NCBI RefSeq assembly: GCF_033366695.1
Contig: NZ_JAOBTQ010000001.1
Coordinates: forward strand, 3,038,001-3,102,000
Source of the DNA: Streptomyces sp. SCL15-4
GTDB taxonomy: Bacteria; Actinomycetota; Actinomycetes; Streptomycetales; Streptomycetaceae
Direction: 5' to 3'
Length of the DNA: 64,000 nucleotides
Made by a program: the position numbers and the translations under genes. Each line of letters starts with the position of its first letter. The stretch's first letter is position 1. The notes below the pieces were generated by a model. That model was not told the origin of the DNA. It worked only from the letters and a program-made list of their open reading frames with translations, and searched no databases. Shown here piece by piece: positions 25,978 through 34,971 of the stretch.

Positions 25978-27258
25978 TTACCCATGGGTTACCCAGCCGG
26001 GCGCGGGGTCAGACCGTCCCGGCCGTCTCGCCGGCACGCGTTCCCGCGCCGCCTGGGGCTGGGCCAGTACCCGCGCGAGCGACTCCACAACCTGCGGGGC
26101 GTAATCCCGGGCGGTGCCGAGCCGCAGTTCCTCCAGCGCGCGCGAGGAGCCCTCGGGGCCGGCGTCCCGGCTCTTCTCCTCGTAGGCGTTGACGGCCCGG
26201 ACGATGCGGGCGGCGAGCGGCTGCTCGGGGTAGGGGTCGGCCTGCCGTTCCACGACGACCGCGACGGCCGGGTCCACCCCGGTCTGCCGGACGACGGCCC
26301 CGCCGAGCAGGGCGATGCGCCGCTGCTCGGCGGCGGGCAGGGCGGCGGTGGCGCCGGCCGGGACCGGGTCGACCAGGCTGAGCTGGCCGATGTCGTGCAT
26401 CAGGGCCGCGTACTCCAGCACGGTCAGCTCCGGCCGGGTCAGCCCGAGGTCCCGGCCGACGGCGAGGCTGAGCGCGGCCACCCTGCGGGCGTGCCCGGCG
26501 GGCGTGCAGCCGGCGATCTCGGTGGCGCGGGCCAGCGAGGCGATGGTCTGCCGGTAGGTGGCGCGGACGGCCGCGTACCGGCGCACGGACAGCTGGACGA
26601 GCAGCAGCGGCAGGCAGAACACGGGCAGCGCCCACAGCCCGGCGACGGCGACCGCGAGCGCCATCACCGCGCCGGTCGCGACGACGGCGGAGCCGATGCC
26701 GGCCAGCCCGCGCACCTCCTCCCGCAGCAGCGGGCCGAACGGCCAGCCGGTGCGGCAGTGGGCCAGCGCGGCGGCCAGCACGGCACCGCACAGGGAGGTC
26801 AGGGCCAGCAGGGTGAGCAGCAGCAGGGCGTAGGCGGGCCCGCACCAGGCGGTGAAGACGCCCTGGTTGTACAGCGGTTGGAAGCACAGGGCGGCGAAGC
26901 CGACGGTGAGGATCCGGCGGGCCAGGTGGTCGGCCGTGGAGGCGCGGCCGGACCAGATGCGCGGGACGGCGCCGAGCAGCGCGGCGACGAGGACGACCGT
27001 GACGACCTGGGCGGCGTCGTGCTGGCTGGGCCGCCCGGCGACGGCGCCCAGCAGGGCGTACGACAGCGAGCCGGCGGCGCCGAGGGGCGCGGCCTGGCGG
27101 GCCCGGTCGTCGCTCCACCGGGACAGCTCGCCGACGGCGATGAGCAGCCCGAAGGCGAGCGCGTCACCGCGGTCGGCCAGGCCGGTCCACAGGGTGCCGG
27201 CGAGGGAGCCGGCCGCGACGAGGGCTGCGGCGGTGTGGACGAGCCGCAGCACGGTCAC
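25978..27258 (-). CDS. Membrane protein with degenerate HD domain, HD-GYP partner
   Basis: A 426-aa protein with seven or eight hydrophobic segments over about residues 1-225, then an HD fold (about 235-400). It keeps HARRVAALSLAVGRDLG and the metal pair in ALMHDIGQLSL but lacks the second half of the motif (no HHE or GYP), so c-di-GMP hydrolysis is doubtful. GTG 27258 overlaps the stop of the preceding HD-GYP gene (GTGA), indicating that the two proteins are made together, perhaps as a complex of an active and a regulatory subunit. Confidence 0.75.
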   Translation of the reverse strand: MTVLRLVHTAAALVAAGSLAGTLWTGLADRGDALAFGLLIAVGELSRWSDDRARQAAPLGAAGSLSYALLGAVAGRPSQHDAAQVVTVVLVAALLGAVPRIWSGRASTADHLARRILTVGFAALCFQPLYNQGVFTAWCGPAYALLLLTLLALTSLCGAVLAAALAHCRTGWPFGPLLREEVRGLAGIGSAVVATGAVMALAVAVAGLWALPVFCLPLLLVQLSVRRYAAVRATYRQTIASLARATEIAGCTPAGHARRVAALSLAVGRDLGLTRPELTVLEYAALMHDIGQLSLVDPVPAGATAALPAAEQRRIALLGGAVVRQTGVDPAVAVVVERQADPYPEQPLAARIVRAVNAYEEKSRDAGPEGSSRALEELRLGTARDYAPQVVESLARVLAQPQAARERVPARRPGRSDPAPGWVTHG

Positions 27259-28559
27259 CGGTGCGCCCCGGTGCGCGGGGCCCGCTCGGCGGGCGCGGTG
27301 CCGTGGGCCGGTTCGTCGGCGGTGACCGCCGGGCGCCAGCCCTCGCGGCGCAGCGCGCGGACCAGCGCGCGCACCATACGGGGGTCGAAGTGCGCGCCGG
27401 CGCAGCGCTCCAGCTCGGCGACGGCGGCCTCGACCGGCCGGGCCCGGCTGTAGCAGCGGGTGGAGGTCATGGCGTCGAAGGCGTCCGCGACGGCGACGAT
27501 CCGGGCGCACTCGGGGATGCGGTCGCCGGCCAGGCCGTAGGGGTAGCCGGTGCCGTCGAGCCGTTCGTGGTGGTGGAGGATGGCCGTGCGGGCCTCGCCG
27601 AGGAAGGAGATCCCGCGGACCATCTCGTGGCCGTACTCGGGGTGCAGCTCGATGATCCGGCGTTCCTCGGGGGTGAGCGGCCCGTCCTTGCGCAGCAGCC
27701 GGGTGGGCACGCCCAGCTTGCCGACGTCGTGCAGGATGCCCGCGAAGCGCAGCACCTCCACCCGGTCGTCGTCCAGGCCGAGTTCGCGGGCGATCAGCAC
27801 GGAGGCCTGTCCGACGCGTTCGCTGTGGCCGCGGGTGTAGCCGTCCTTGATGTCGACGGCCTGGACGAGGGCGCGGATGGTGGCCTGGTGGGCGGCGCGC
27901 TCGCGGTGGTACTGGGCGAACACCCACCAGGAGACGCACATCGGCAGCAGCACCAGCAGCGCGGACACCGGTCCGTAGGGGCTGCGCCACAGCACGGCCA
28001 TCATCAGGCCCGCCAGCCCGTGCACCGCGACGGGGGCGAGGGAGCGGGCCAGCAGGCCGCGCCAGGTCCGGCACGGCGGCACCAGGCCGGCGGCCGAGCA
28101 CAGGCCGCCGTCGAGCGCGGTGAGCACCAGGCAGAAGGCGAGCACGGCCGCGCCGGCCGGCAGCAGCGCGTACGGGAAGTCGGAGCCGGCCACGGCGTCC
28201 CGGCCGCCGAGCGCCTCGTGCACCCGGGCGGCGGACCACACGGCGAGCGCGGGCCGTGCGGCCCGCCACACGTGCCGGGGCAGGGCCGGGCGGCGGCCGG
28301 CCGGGCGGAGCAGGGCGGCGGGCACCGGGACCAGCGCGGCGGCCGACGCCGGCAGCAGGAACGCTCCGGCGAGCAGCACCGGGTAGAAGGTGCCGCCGAT
28401 GCGCCGGTGCACGGCGTGCTCGCAGGCCGCGTAGAGTGCGGCGAGCAGGACGGGTGCCGCCCAGGCGCCGGGGGTGTCCGGCGGGCGGGACAGGCAGAGG
28501 GCGCCCAGCAGGGCGACGGCGGCCACATAGCCGCGTGCCCTCGCCGGTACCGCGTCCAT
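27255..28559 (-). CDS. HD-GYP domain membrane phosphodiesterase
   Basis: A 434-aa protein. The hydrophobic N-terminal half (about 8-205) is probably a membrane sensor, followed by an HD-GYP domain (about 215-410) with complete motifs: HSERVGQASVLIARELG, GILHDVGKLGVP, HPEYGHEMVRGISFL, HHERLDGTGYPYG and ADAFDAMTSTRCY. This domain hydrolyses c-di-GMP in characterised proteins; in streptomycetes c-di-GMP controls entry into sporulation through BldD. ATG 28559 follows GGGAGGGG; a GTG codon sits just before it. First gene of a coupled pair. Confidence 0.85.
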   Translation of the reverse strand: MDAVPARARGYVAAVALLGALCLSRPPDTPGAWAAPVLLAALYAACEHAVHRRIGGTFYPVLLAGAFLLPASAAALVPVPAALLRPAGRRPALPRHVWRAARPALAVWSAARVHEALGGRDAVAGSDFPYALLPAGAAVLAFCLVLTALDGGLCSAAGLVPPCRTWRGLLARSLAPVAVHGLAGLMMAVLWRSPYGPVSALLVLLPMCVSWWVFAQYHRERAAHQATIRALVQAVDIKDGYTRGHSERVGQASVLIARELGLDDDRVEVLRFAGILHDVGKLGVPTRLLRKDGPLTPEERRIIELHPEYGHEMVRGISFLGEARTAILHHHERLDGTGYPYGLAGDRIPECARIVAVADAFDAMTSTRCYSRARPVEAAVAELERCAGAHFDPRMVRALVRALRREGWRPAVTADEPAHGTAPAERAPRTGAHR

Positions 28560-28671
28560 CACGCCCCTCCCCTACCGTGCCTGTCCAGGGCTCGGAGCCT
28601 AGGACGGCAATCGGGGAGTGTGGGGCTTATGACCTGAGGATTAGCACGTTCGGGTGATTTGACCCGGCGTG

Positions 28672-28983
28672 TCAGGACTCCTGGGGCGCGGTCGGCGCCC
28701 GGGTCACGTCGTGCTCGGGCACGGTCTGGCCGGAGCGGATCAGCTCGATCCGCCCCATGACCTTGGCCCGCAGGTCGGCCGGCACGTCGTCATGCCCGCA
28801 GCACCGCTTGACCAGCTTCTTCACGGCCTGCTCCAGGCCGTACTTCTCCAGGCACGGCGAGCATTCCTCGAAGTGGTGCTGGAACTTGTCGCGATCGATG
28901 TCCGGCATCTCGCTGTCGAGGAACTCGTACAGGTGGTCGAGGACCTCACTGCAGTCCGTCTCGTGCGGCTCTCCGCAGCTCAT
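28672..28983 (-). CDS. rsrA: Zinc-binding anti-sigma factor RsrA
   Basis: A 103-aa ZAS-family anti-sigma factor and thiol redox switch for SigR. The zinc/disulfide centre is Cys11, His37, Cys41 and Cys44 (HHFEECSPC), the known essential set; Cys3, Cys61 and Cys62 are also kept. Residue 31 is Arg, whereas I recall a dispensable Cys there in the S. coelicolor protein. Under disulfide stress the zinc is lost and SigR is freed. The ATG overlaps the sigR stop codon (ATGA at 28980-28983), giving coupled translation. Confidence 0.95.
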   Translation of the reverse strand: MSCGEPHETDCSEVLDHLYEFLDSEMPDIDRDKFQHHFEECSPCLEKYGLEQAVKKLVKRCCGHDDVPADLRAKVMGRIELIRSGQTVPEHDVTRAPTAPQES

Positions 28984-29669
28984 GAGCCCGAGCCTTTCGC
29001 TTCGTTCGACTCTCCGGCACCCGCCGGGACCAGCCCGCGCTCCCGGGCATAGTCCTCCAGCATGCCGCGCAGCTGACGGCGGCCCCGGTGCAGCCGGGAC
29101 ATCACCGTACCGATGGGTGTCCCCATGATGTCCGCGATCTCCTTGTAGGCAAAGCCCTCTACATCCGCCAGATAGACGGCGATGCGGAACTCCTCGGGGA
29201 TCGCCTGGAGGGCTTCCTTCACGTCCGAGTCGGGCAGGTGGTCCAGCGCCTGCGACTCGGCGGAGCGCAGACCCGTCGACATGTGCGACTCGGCGCGCGC
29301 GAGCTGCCAGTCCTCGATCTCCTCGGCCGCGCTGCGCTGGGGTTCGCGCTGCTTCTTGCGGTACGAGTTGATGAAGGTGTTGGTGAGAATCCGGTACAGC
29401 CACGCCTTGAGGTTGGTGCCCTCGCGGAACTGGTGGAAGGACGCGTACGCCTTGGCGTAGGTCTCCTGCACCAGGTCCTCGGCGTCGGCCGGGTTGCGCG
29501 TCATGCGCAGCGCGGCCGAGTACATCTGGTCGAGGAACTCGAGCGCGTCCCGCTCGAAGCGCGCGTTGCGCTGCGCGCCCGTCTCGTCGGACGCGCTGAT
29601 GCCCCGGCCCTCGGGCAGCTCCGCCTGGCCGTTGTCGGTCCCTGCGTCGGTCCCTGTGACCGGACCCAC
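28980..29669 (-). CDS. sigR: ECF sigma factor SigR
   Basis: A 229-aa group-4 sigma factor. Region 2: [35 protein letters not shown] and [15 protein letters not shown]; region 4: [20 protein letters not shown] and [20 protein letters not shown]. It directs the thiol-oxidative stress regulon (thioredoxins, mycothiol, mycoredoxin). GTG 29669 gives the stable form. The frame is open for exactly 55 more codons to an ATG at 29834, matching the unstable long isoform described in S. coelicolor, translated from the p2 transcript. Confidence 0.95.
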   Translation of the reverse strand: MGPVTGTDAGTDNGQAELPEGRGISASDETGAQRNARFERDALEFLDQMYSAALRMTRNPADAEDLVQETYAKAYASFHQFREGTNLKAWLYRILTNTFINSYRKKQREPQRSAAEEIEDWQLARAESHMSTGLRSAESQALDHLPDSDVKEALQAIPEEFRIAVYLADVEGFAYKEIADIMGTPIGTVMSRLHRGRRQLRGMLEDYARERGLVPAGAGESNEAKGSGS

Positions 29670-29897
29670 CTCCTCAAGATCCCGGGCGGGACCGAAACCG
29701 ATCCCACTCGTTTCGGAGGATAGAACACGACCCGCACCCGCCGCCGCTCGAATAGGGGCCGTCCTGGCCGCGTGCAGCACCGACCAGTCCAGGTCAGCGG
29801 CGCTGCGGCGGCTCGGGCAGATGGTCGAACCCATGCGGCGGACTTCCTCTCCTGCTACGACATCGGTGCCGAGACCTCGGCACTTCCCGACCGCGTC

Positions 29898-29923
29898 AAC
29901 AGCGGGCCGCCGCCCGGCATTCC
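29898..29923 (-). promoter_or_regulatory. SigR-dependent promoter sigRp2
   Basis: On the minus strand GGGAAT, exactly 18 nt, then GTT: the SigR consensus. It lies 64 bp upstream of the ATG at 29834 that starts the long SigR isoform, the arrangement of the known positive feedback loop. Confidence 0.85.
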
Positions 29924-29927
29924 CGCC

Positions 29928-30566
29928 TCACCCGAGTGACGCGACCCACGTCCGCACCGCGCCGGTGACGACCTCCAGCGCCTGCTCCTGGGTGATGCCG
30001 GCGCGCCTGGGCACCGCGAAGCCGTGATCGCCGCAGGCCACCTCGGCCAGGTCGAAATCGCCTTCGGGGAACTCGGCCGGCTTGCCGAAGGGGTCGTTGC
30101 CGCCCTGTACGACCAGCGTGGGCACGCCGGCGCCGAGCAGCTCGCCGGCGCGGGACTTCTCCGGTCTGCCCGGCGGGTGCAGCGGGAAGCTCAGCGCGAG
30201 CACGGCGCGCGCGCCCAGCTCGGCGGCCGTACGGCAGGCGACCCGGGCGCCCGCGCTGCGGCCGCCGGAGACCACCGGCAGGCCGGGTCCGGTGAGCGCG
30301 GGCCACACCCCGCGCCATCCGGCGTCCAGGGTCTTCGGCGCGGGCGCGACCTTCTTGCCGGCCACCCGCCAGGGCTGCTCGACGAGGGCGACGGTCACGC
30401 CGTGCGCGGGCAGCGCGCCGGCCAGCGCCTGGAGGTCGCGGGCCTCGATGCCGCCGCCCGCGCCGTGGCCCACGGCCAGCACCAGCCGCGCCTCCCCGGC
30501 CCGGTGCCAGGTGATCCGGGCGTCCCCCGCGTCCGTACCGACCGTCTCGGTGGTGGCGTCAGTCAT
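29928..30566 (-). CDS. Alpha/beta-hydrolase-family protein (KANL3/Tex30-type)
   Basis: A 212-aa small alpha/beta hydrolase. HGAGGG corresponds to the oxyanion region, and the nucleophile elbow is SGGRSAGARVA with Ser in GRSAG; the catalytic His may be in CGDHGF near residue 181, and VVQGGNDPFG supplies an Asp. Bacterial members are often annotated as dienelactone-hydrolase-like; substrate unknown. It starts one base after the SRAP gene stop, so the two form an operon running toward sigR. Confidence 0.78.
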   Translation of the reverse strand: MTDATTETVGTDAGDARITWHRAGEARLVLAVGHGAGGGIEARDLQALAGALPAHGVTVALVEQPWRVAGKKVAPAPKTLDAGWRGVWPALTGPGLPVVSGGRSAGARVACRTAAELGARAVLALSFPLHPPGRPEKSRAGELLGAGVPTLVVQGGNDPFGKPAEFPEGDFDLAEVACGDHGFAVPRRAGITQEQALEVVTGAVRTWVASLG

Positions 30567-30567
30567 G

Positions 30568-31422
30568 TCAGAAGAGTGTGCCCTCTTCCGGTGCCTCCAG
30601 CTCCTTCAGCAGCTCGGGGCCGTTGTTGCGGACGTTGCTGACGGCGGTGGAGACCGGGTAGGCGCGCATCAGGCCGGCCGGGGGCGGGGCGAGCAGGGCG
30701 CGCAGGTCCTCGGGGTCGGTGCGGGAGGGGTCGAGCCAGGCGTCCCAGCAGTCGGGGGTGAGCATCAGCGGCATCCGGGGGTGGATGTCGGCGAGCGAGC
30801 GGGGGCCCTCGGCGGGGGCGACGGCCAGCGGGCTCCGCTCGGCCTCGGTGGTGATCACCGAGCAGGTGACCCACCAGGCCCCGGGGTGGTCGTCGGGCAG
30901 GGTCCGGTCGCGCCAGAACTCGTACAGTCCCGCCATCGCGAACACCGAGCCGTCGGCGGGCAGCACGAAGTACGGCTGCTTGCGGGGCCGCTTCTTCCTG
31001 CCCTCGACCTCCAGCTCGCGTTCCTGCTCGCCGGTGACCCACTCGTAGTAGCCGTCGGCGGGCAGGATGCAGCGGCGGGCGGCGAAGGCGCGGCGGTAGG
31101 CGGGCTTCTCGTGCACGGTCTCCGCGCGGGCGTTGATCATCCGGGCGCCGCCCTCGGGGGTCTTGGCCCAGGACGGCACCAGTCCCCATTTCAGCTTGCG
31201 CAGCTGGCGAACCGGACGCGGTGATTCCGCGTCTTTCACAGGACGGTCCAGGACGGCGTAGACCTCTTTGGTCGGCGCCACGTTGTAGTCCGGCTCCAGG
31301 ATCTCCTCGGGCTCCCTGCCCCCGGCTCCCGGCTCCGTCCGGGCAGAGGGGACCCCCATCTCGATCCCGAAGACTCCTGCGAGATCCTCGGGGCTACGAC
31401 TGGATGCATACCGTCCGCACAT
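30568..31422 (-). CDS. SOS response-associated peptidase family (SRAP, YedK/HMCES-type)
   Basis: A 284-aa SRAP protein that covalently traps abasic sites in single-stranded DNA through a thiazolidine link. The catalytic Cys must become the N-terminal residue, so the start is set at ATG 31422 (MCGRYASS); an ATG three codons earlier would bury the cysteine. Other conserved elements are NVAPTKEVY, RMINARAETVHEKPAYR, RRCILPADGYYEW and HPRMPLML with the active-site His. Cotranscribed with the hydrolase gene. Confidence 0.9.
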   Translation of the reverse strand: MCGRYASSRSPEDLAGVFGIEMGVPSARTEPGAGGREPEEILEPDYNVAPTKEVYAVLDRPVKDAESPRPVRQLRKLKWGLVPSWAKTPEGGARMINARAETVHEKPAYRRAFAARRCILPADGYYEWVTGEQERELEVEGRKKRPRKQPYFVLPADGSVFAMAGLYEFWRDRTLPDDHPGAWWVTCSVITTEAERSPLAVAPAEGPRSLADIHPRMPLMLTPDCWDAWLDPSRTDPEDLRALLAPPPAGLMRAYPVSTAVSNVRNNGPELLKELEAPEEGTLF

Positions 31423-31472
31423 AAGTGCCACCCTGCCAGACGCGTCACGAGAACAGGGAGCCGTTCACCGCC

Positions 31473-32195
31473 ATGGACAGCCTCGCCGCCACCGCGCTGC
31501 CCGACCTCTGGGACCGGCTCACCGGCACCCAGCCCGCTCCGGGACCGTGGATGGTGTGGGCCACGCTCGCCGCCGCGCTCGCCGTCGTCGTCCCGCACCC
31601 GGTGTGGCGGGTGTTCCGCAACGCGATCACCATCGCGCACGAGGGCGGGCACGGTCTGCTCGCCCTGCTCACCGGCCGGCGGCTCACCGGCATACGGCTG
31701 CACTCCGACACCAGCGGGCTCACGGTGAGCCGGGGCAAGCCGTACGGGGCCGGGATGATCCTGACCGCCGCCGCCGGCTATCCGGCCCCCGCCCTGCTGG
31801 GCCTCGGCGGGGCCGCGCTGCTGGCGGCGGGCCGCATCACGCTGCTGCTGTGGGCGGCGACCGCGCTGCTGCTGGCGATGCTGGTGATGATCCGCAACGC
31901 CTACGGCGTGCTGACCGTGGTCCTGGCCGGCGGGACGTTCCTGCTGGTGTCCTGGCTGGCGCAGCCGCCGGTGCAGGCGGCGTTCGGGTACGCGGTGGTG
32001 TGGTTCCTGCTGCTCGGTGGGGTCCGCCCGGCGTTCGAGCTGCAGGCCGCGCGCTCGCGGGGCGGGGCGGGCGACTCGGACGCGGACCAGCTGTCCCGGC
32101 TGACCCACGTACCGGCGGGACTGTGGCTGTTCCTGTTCCACGCGGTGTCTCTGTGCTCGCTGATCGGCGGGGGCCGCTGGCTGCTGGAAGGTTGA
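31473..32195 (+). CDS. M50-like membrane metalloprotease (site-2 protease family)
   Basis: A 240-aa protein with about six hydrophobic segments. Zinc motif HEGGH (HExxH) lies at about residue 56 in NAITIAHEGGHGLLALLTGR, inside or beside a membrane helix, as in M50B-type proteases. A GAGMILTAAAGYPAPALLG segment resembles the second conserved region. The ATG at 31473 follows a GGGAG at a somewhat long distance; the frame is open 16 codons upstream. Substrate unknown; it sits divergent to the SRAP operon and just before aroA. Confidence 0.75.
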   Translation: MDSLAATALPDLWDRLTGTQPAPGPWMVWATLAAALAVVVPHPVWRVFRNAITIAHEGGHGLLALLTGRRLTGIRLHSDTSGLTVSRGKPYGAGMILTAAAGYPAPALLGLGGAALLAAGRITLLLWAATALLLAMLVMIRNAYGVLTVVLAGGTFLLVSWLAQPPVQAAFGYAVVWFLLLGGVRPAFELQAARSRGGAGDSDADQLSRLTHVPAGLWLFLFHAVSLCSLIGGGRWLLEG

Positions 32196-32223
32196 CCCCG
32201 GGCCCTCCTTATAAAGTGGCCCC

Positions 32224-33540
32224 ATGGCCCCGAACAGCTCCTCCACCGCCCTCTGGCCCGCCCCGCACGCGAGCGGAGCCGTCGATGCGACGGTCCACGT
32301 GCCGGGGTCCAAGTCGGTCACCAACCGCGCCCTGGTCCTGGCCGCGCTGGCCTCCGAGCCGGGCTGGCTGCGCCGCCCGCTGCGGTCCCGGGACACGCTG
32401 CTGATGGCCGGTGCGCTGCGGGCCATGGGCGTGGAGATCGAGGAGGGCGTGGGCCCCGACGGCACCGGCGAGGCCTGGCGGGTGCTGCCCACGGGCCTGC
32501 GCGGCCCGGCCACGGTGGACGTCGGCAACGCGGGCACGGTGATGCGGTTCCTGCCGCCGGTGGCCGCGCTGGCCGACGGTCCGGTCCGGTTCGACGGCGA
32601 CCCCCGGTCGTACGAGCGTCCGCTGCACGGTGTGATCGACGCGCTGCGCCGGCTGGGCGCCCGGATCGACGACGACGGCCGGGGCGCGCTGCCGCTGACC
32701 GTGCACGGCGGCGGGGCCCTGGACGGCGGCCCGGTCTCGGTCGACGCCTCCTCCTCGTCCCAGTTCGTCTCGGCGCTGCTGCTGTCCGGCCCGCGCTTCA
32801 ACCAGGGAGTGGAGGTCCGCCACACCGGCGCGACCCTGCCCTCGCTGCCGCACATCCGGATGACGGTGGACATGCTGCGCGCGGTCGGCGCCCAGGTGGA
32901 CACCCCGGAGTCGGGCGGCGAGCCGAACGTGTGGCGGGTCACACCGGGCGCGCTGCTCGGCCGGGACCTCACCGTCGAGCCGGACTTGTCCAACGCGCAG
33001 CCGTTCCTGGCGGCGGCCCTGGTGACCGGCGGCAAGGTGCTCATCCCGGACTGGCCGGCCCGCACCACCCAGCCGGGTGACCGGCTGCGGGAGATCTTCA
33101 CCGAGATGGGCGGTTCCTGCGAACTCACCGAGTACGGGCTCGTGTTCACCGGTTCGGGGGCGATCCACGGCATCGACGTGGACCTCGGCGACGTGGGCGA
33201 GCTGACCCCGGGCGTGGCGGCGGTCGCCGCGCTCGCCGACTCGCCGTCCACCCTGCGGGGCGTGGCCCATCTGCGGCTGCACGAGACGGACCGGCTGGCC
33301 GCGCTCACCAAGGAGATCAACGAGCTGGGCGGCGACGTCACGGAGACCGCCGACGGCCTGCACATCCGCCCGCGCCCGCTGCACGGCGGGACCTTCCACA
33401 CCTACGAGGACCACCGCATGGCGACCGCCGGTGCGATCATCGGCCTGGCCGTGCCGGGCGTGCGCATCGAGAACGTGGCGACGACGGCGAAGACCCTGCC
33501 GGACTTCCCCGAGCTGTGGACCGGGATGCTCGGGCAGTAG
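32224..33540 (+). CDS. aroA: 3-Phosphoshikimate 1-carboxyvinyltransferase (EPSP synthase)
   Basis: A 438-aa enzyme of the shikimate pathway that joins phosphoenolpyruvate to shikimate-3-phosphate. Signature segments: [32 protein letters not shown], the active-site loop around [16 protein letters not shown], and [17 protein letters not shown]. The start is the ATG at 32224, with only 28 bp to the preceding gene. It is followed 11 bp later by rsgA, so co-transcription is likely, an arrangement common in streptomycetes. Confidence 0.93.
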   Translation: MAPNSSSTALWPAPHASGAVDATVHVPGSKSVTNRALVLAALASEPGWLRRPLRSRDTLLMAGALRAMGVEIEEGVGPDGTGEAWRVLPTGLRGPATVDVGNAGTVMRFLPPVAALADGPVRFDGDPRSYERPLHGVIDALRRLGARIDDDGRGALPLTVHGGGALDGGPVSVDASSSSQFVSALLLSGPRFNQGVEVRHTGATLPSLPHIRMTVDMLRAVGAQVDTPESGGEPNVWRVTPGALLGRDLTVEPDLSNAQPFLAAALVTGGKVLIPDWPARTTQPGDRLREIFTEMGGSCELTEYGLVFTGSGAIHGIDVDLGDVGELTPGVAAVAALADSPSTLRGVAHLRLHETDRLAALTKEINELGGDVTETADGLHIRPRPLHGGTFHTYEDHRMATAGAIIGLAVPGVRIENVATTAKTLPDFPELWTGMLGQ

Positions 33541-33551
33541 GGACATACACC

Positions 33552-34562
33552 ATGCGCCGCTACGGCAAGCACACCGACGAGGACGACATCCGCAGCCGCC
33601 CCAACCGCAAGGGCAACCGGCCGCGCACGCACATCCGGCCCAAGCACGAGGACGCGGCCGAGGGCATGGTCCTCACCGTCGACCGGGGACGGCTGACCTG
33701 CCTGGTGGACGACCGGCCCGTCCTGGCGATGAAGGCCCGCGAGCTGGGCCGCAAGGCCGCCGTCGTGGGCGACCGGGTGGCCCTGGTCGGTGACCTGTCC
33801 GGCAAGAAGGACACCCTCGCCCGGATCGTCCGCATCGAGGAGCGGTCGTCGGTGCTGCGGCGCACGGCCGACGACGACGATCCCTACGAGCGGGTGGTCG
33901 TCGCCAACGCCGACCAGCTGGCCATCGTCACCGCGCTGGCCGACCCCGAGCCCCGTCCCCGCCTCATCGACCGCTGTCTGGTCGCGGCCTACGACGGCGG
34001 CCTGGAGCCGCTGCTGGTGATGACCAAGTCGGACCTGGCCCCGCCGGACAAACTGCTGGAGCTGTACGGCGCCCTGGACATCCCCTACGTCGTCACCAGC
34101 CGGGAGGAGCTGGAGAACGGCGACGCGGCGGACCGGGTGCGCGCCCACCTGGGCGGCAAGATCACCGCGTTCGTGGGGCACTCGGGCGTCGGCAAGACGA
34201 CCCTGGTCAACGCGCTGGTGCCGCGGGAGCGCCGGCGTACGACGGGACTGGTCAACGCGGTGACGGGCCGGGGCCGGCACACCACCACGTCCGCGCTCGC
34301 GCTGCCGCTGGCGGGCGACGGCGGCTGGGTGGTCGACACCCCGGGCGTCCGTTCCTTCGGGCTCGCCCACATCGACCCGTCCCGGGTGATCAACGCCTTC
34401 CCGGATCTGGAGCCGGGCACGGCGGGCTGTCCGCGGGCGTGCGGCCACGACGAGCCGGACTGCGCGCTGGACGCGTGGGTGGCGGACGGGCACGCCGACC
34501 CGGCGCGGCTGTATTCGCTGCGCCGGCTGCTGTCCACGCGGGAGCGCCGGGAAGGCGACTGA
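33552..34562 (+). CDS. rsgA: Ribosome small-subunit-dependent GTPase RsgA
   Basis: A 336-aa circularly permuted GTPase assisting 30S maturation. An OB-like domain comes first, then G4 (VMTKSDLA), G1 (GHSGVGKTTL), the G2 region and G3 (VVDTPGVRSF), ending in a zinc knuckle with cysteines and His in CPRACGHDEPDC. The order G4-G1-G3 is diagnostic. ATG 33552 (MRRYGKHTDEDD) gives the usual basic N-terminus. Confidence 0.93.
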   Translation: MRRYGKHTDEDDIRSRPNRKGNRPRTHIRPKHEDAAEGMVLTVDRGRLTCLVDDRPVLAMKARELGRKAAVVGDRVALVGDLSGKKDTLARIVRIEERSSVLRRTADDDDPYERVVVANADQLAIVTALADPEPRPRLIDRCLVAAYDGGLEPLLVMTKSDLAPPDKLLELYGALDIPYVVTSREELENGDAADRVRAHLGGKITAFVGHSGVGKTTLVNALVPRERRRTTGLVNAVTGRGRHTTTSALALPLAGDGGWVVDTPGVRSFGLAHIDPSRVINAFPDLEPGTAGCPRACGHDEPDCALDAWVADGHADPARLYSLRRLLSTRERREGD

Positions 34563-34647
34563 GTCCAGCGTTGTTTGCCCGAGCACCAGTCCGGTGAGTG
34601 CATAATCGCACCGAGCCGGAGATCCGGATCCAATGGGAGGACCGCAC

Positions 34648-34971
34648 ATGGCGTGGCTGCTGGTCATAGTGGCCGGATTTCTGGAGACCGGTTTCGCCGT
34701 GTGCCTGAAACTCTCGCACGGTTTCACGCGCCTGTGGCCGACGATCGCCTTCGCGTCGTTCGCCCTGGGCAGCTTCGGTCTGCTGACCCTGTCCCTGCGC
34801 AAGCTGGACGTCGGCCCCGCGTACGCGGTGTGGACCGGGATCGGCGCGGCGGGCACCGCGATCTATGGCATGGTCTTCCTCGGCGACCTGGTGTCCACCT
34901 TGAAGATCGTCTCCATCAGCCTGGTCATCGTCGGGGTGATCGGGCTCCAGCTGTCGGGCTCCGCGCACTAG
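34648..34971 (+). CDS. Small multidrug resistance (SMR) family transporter, SugE/Gdx-like
   Basis: A 107-aa, four-helix SMR protein. The essential membrane glutamate is in VAGFLETGFAVCLKLS, a sequence closer to the SugE/Gdx guanidinium-exporter subgroup than to EmrE; SMR proteins work as dual-topology dimers exchanging substrate for protons. The ATG at 34648 has a good GGGAGG upstream. No guanidine riboswitch is recognisable in the 85-bp leader. It converges with a TetR gene, overlapping by 4 nt at the stops. Confidence 0.85.
   Translation: MAWLLVIVAGFLETGFAVCLKLSHGFTRLWPTIAFASFALGSFGLLTLSLRKLDVGPAYAVWTGIGAAGTAIYGMVFLGDLVSTLKIVSISLVIVGVIGLQLSGSAH

Noticed and set aside
34563..34647. Guanidine riboswitch before the SugE/Gdx-like gene
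   Set aside because: The 85-bp leader is too short for guanidine-I, and I cannot see the paired ACGR/GGN elements of the smaller classes.
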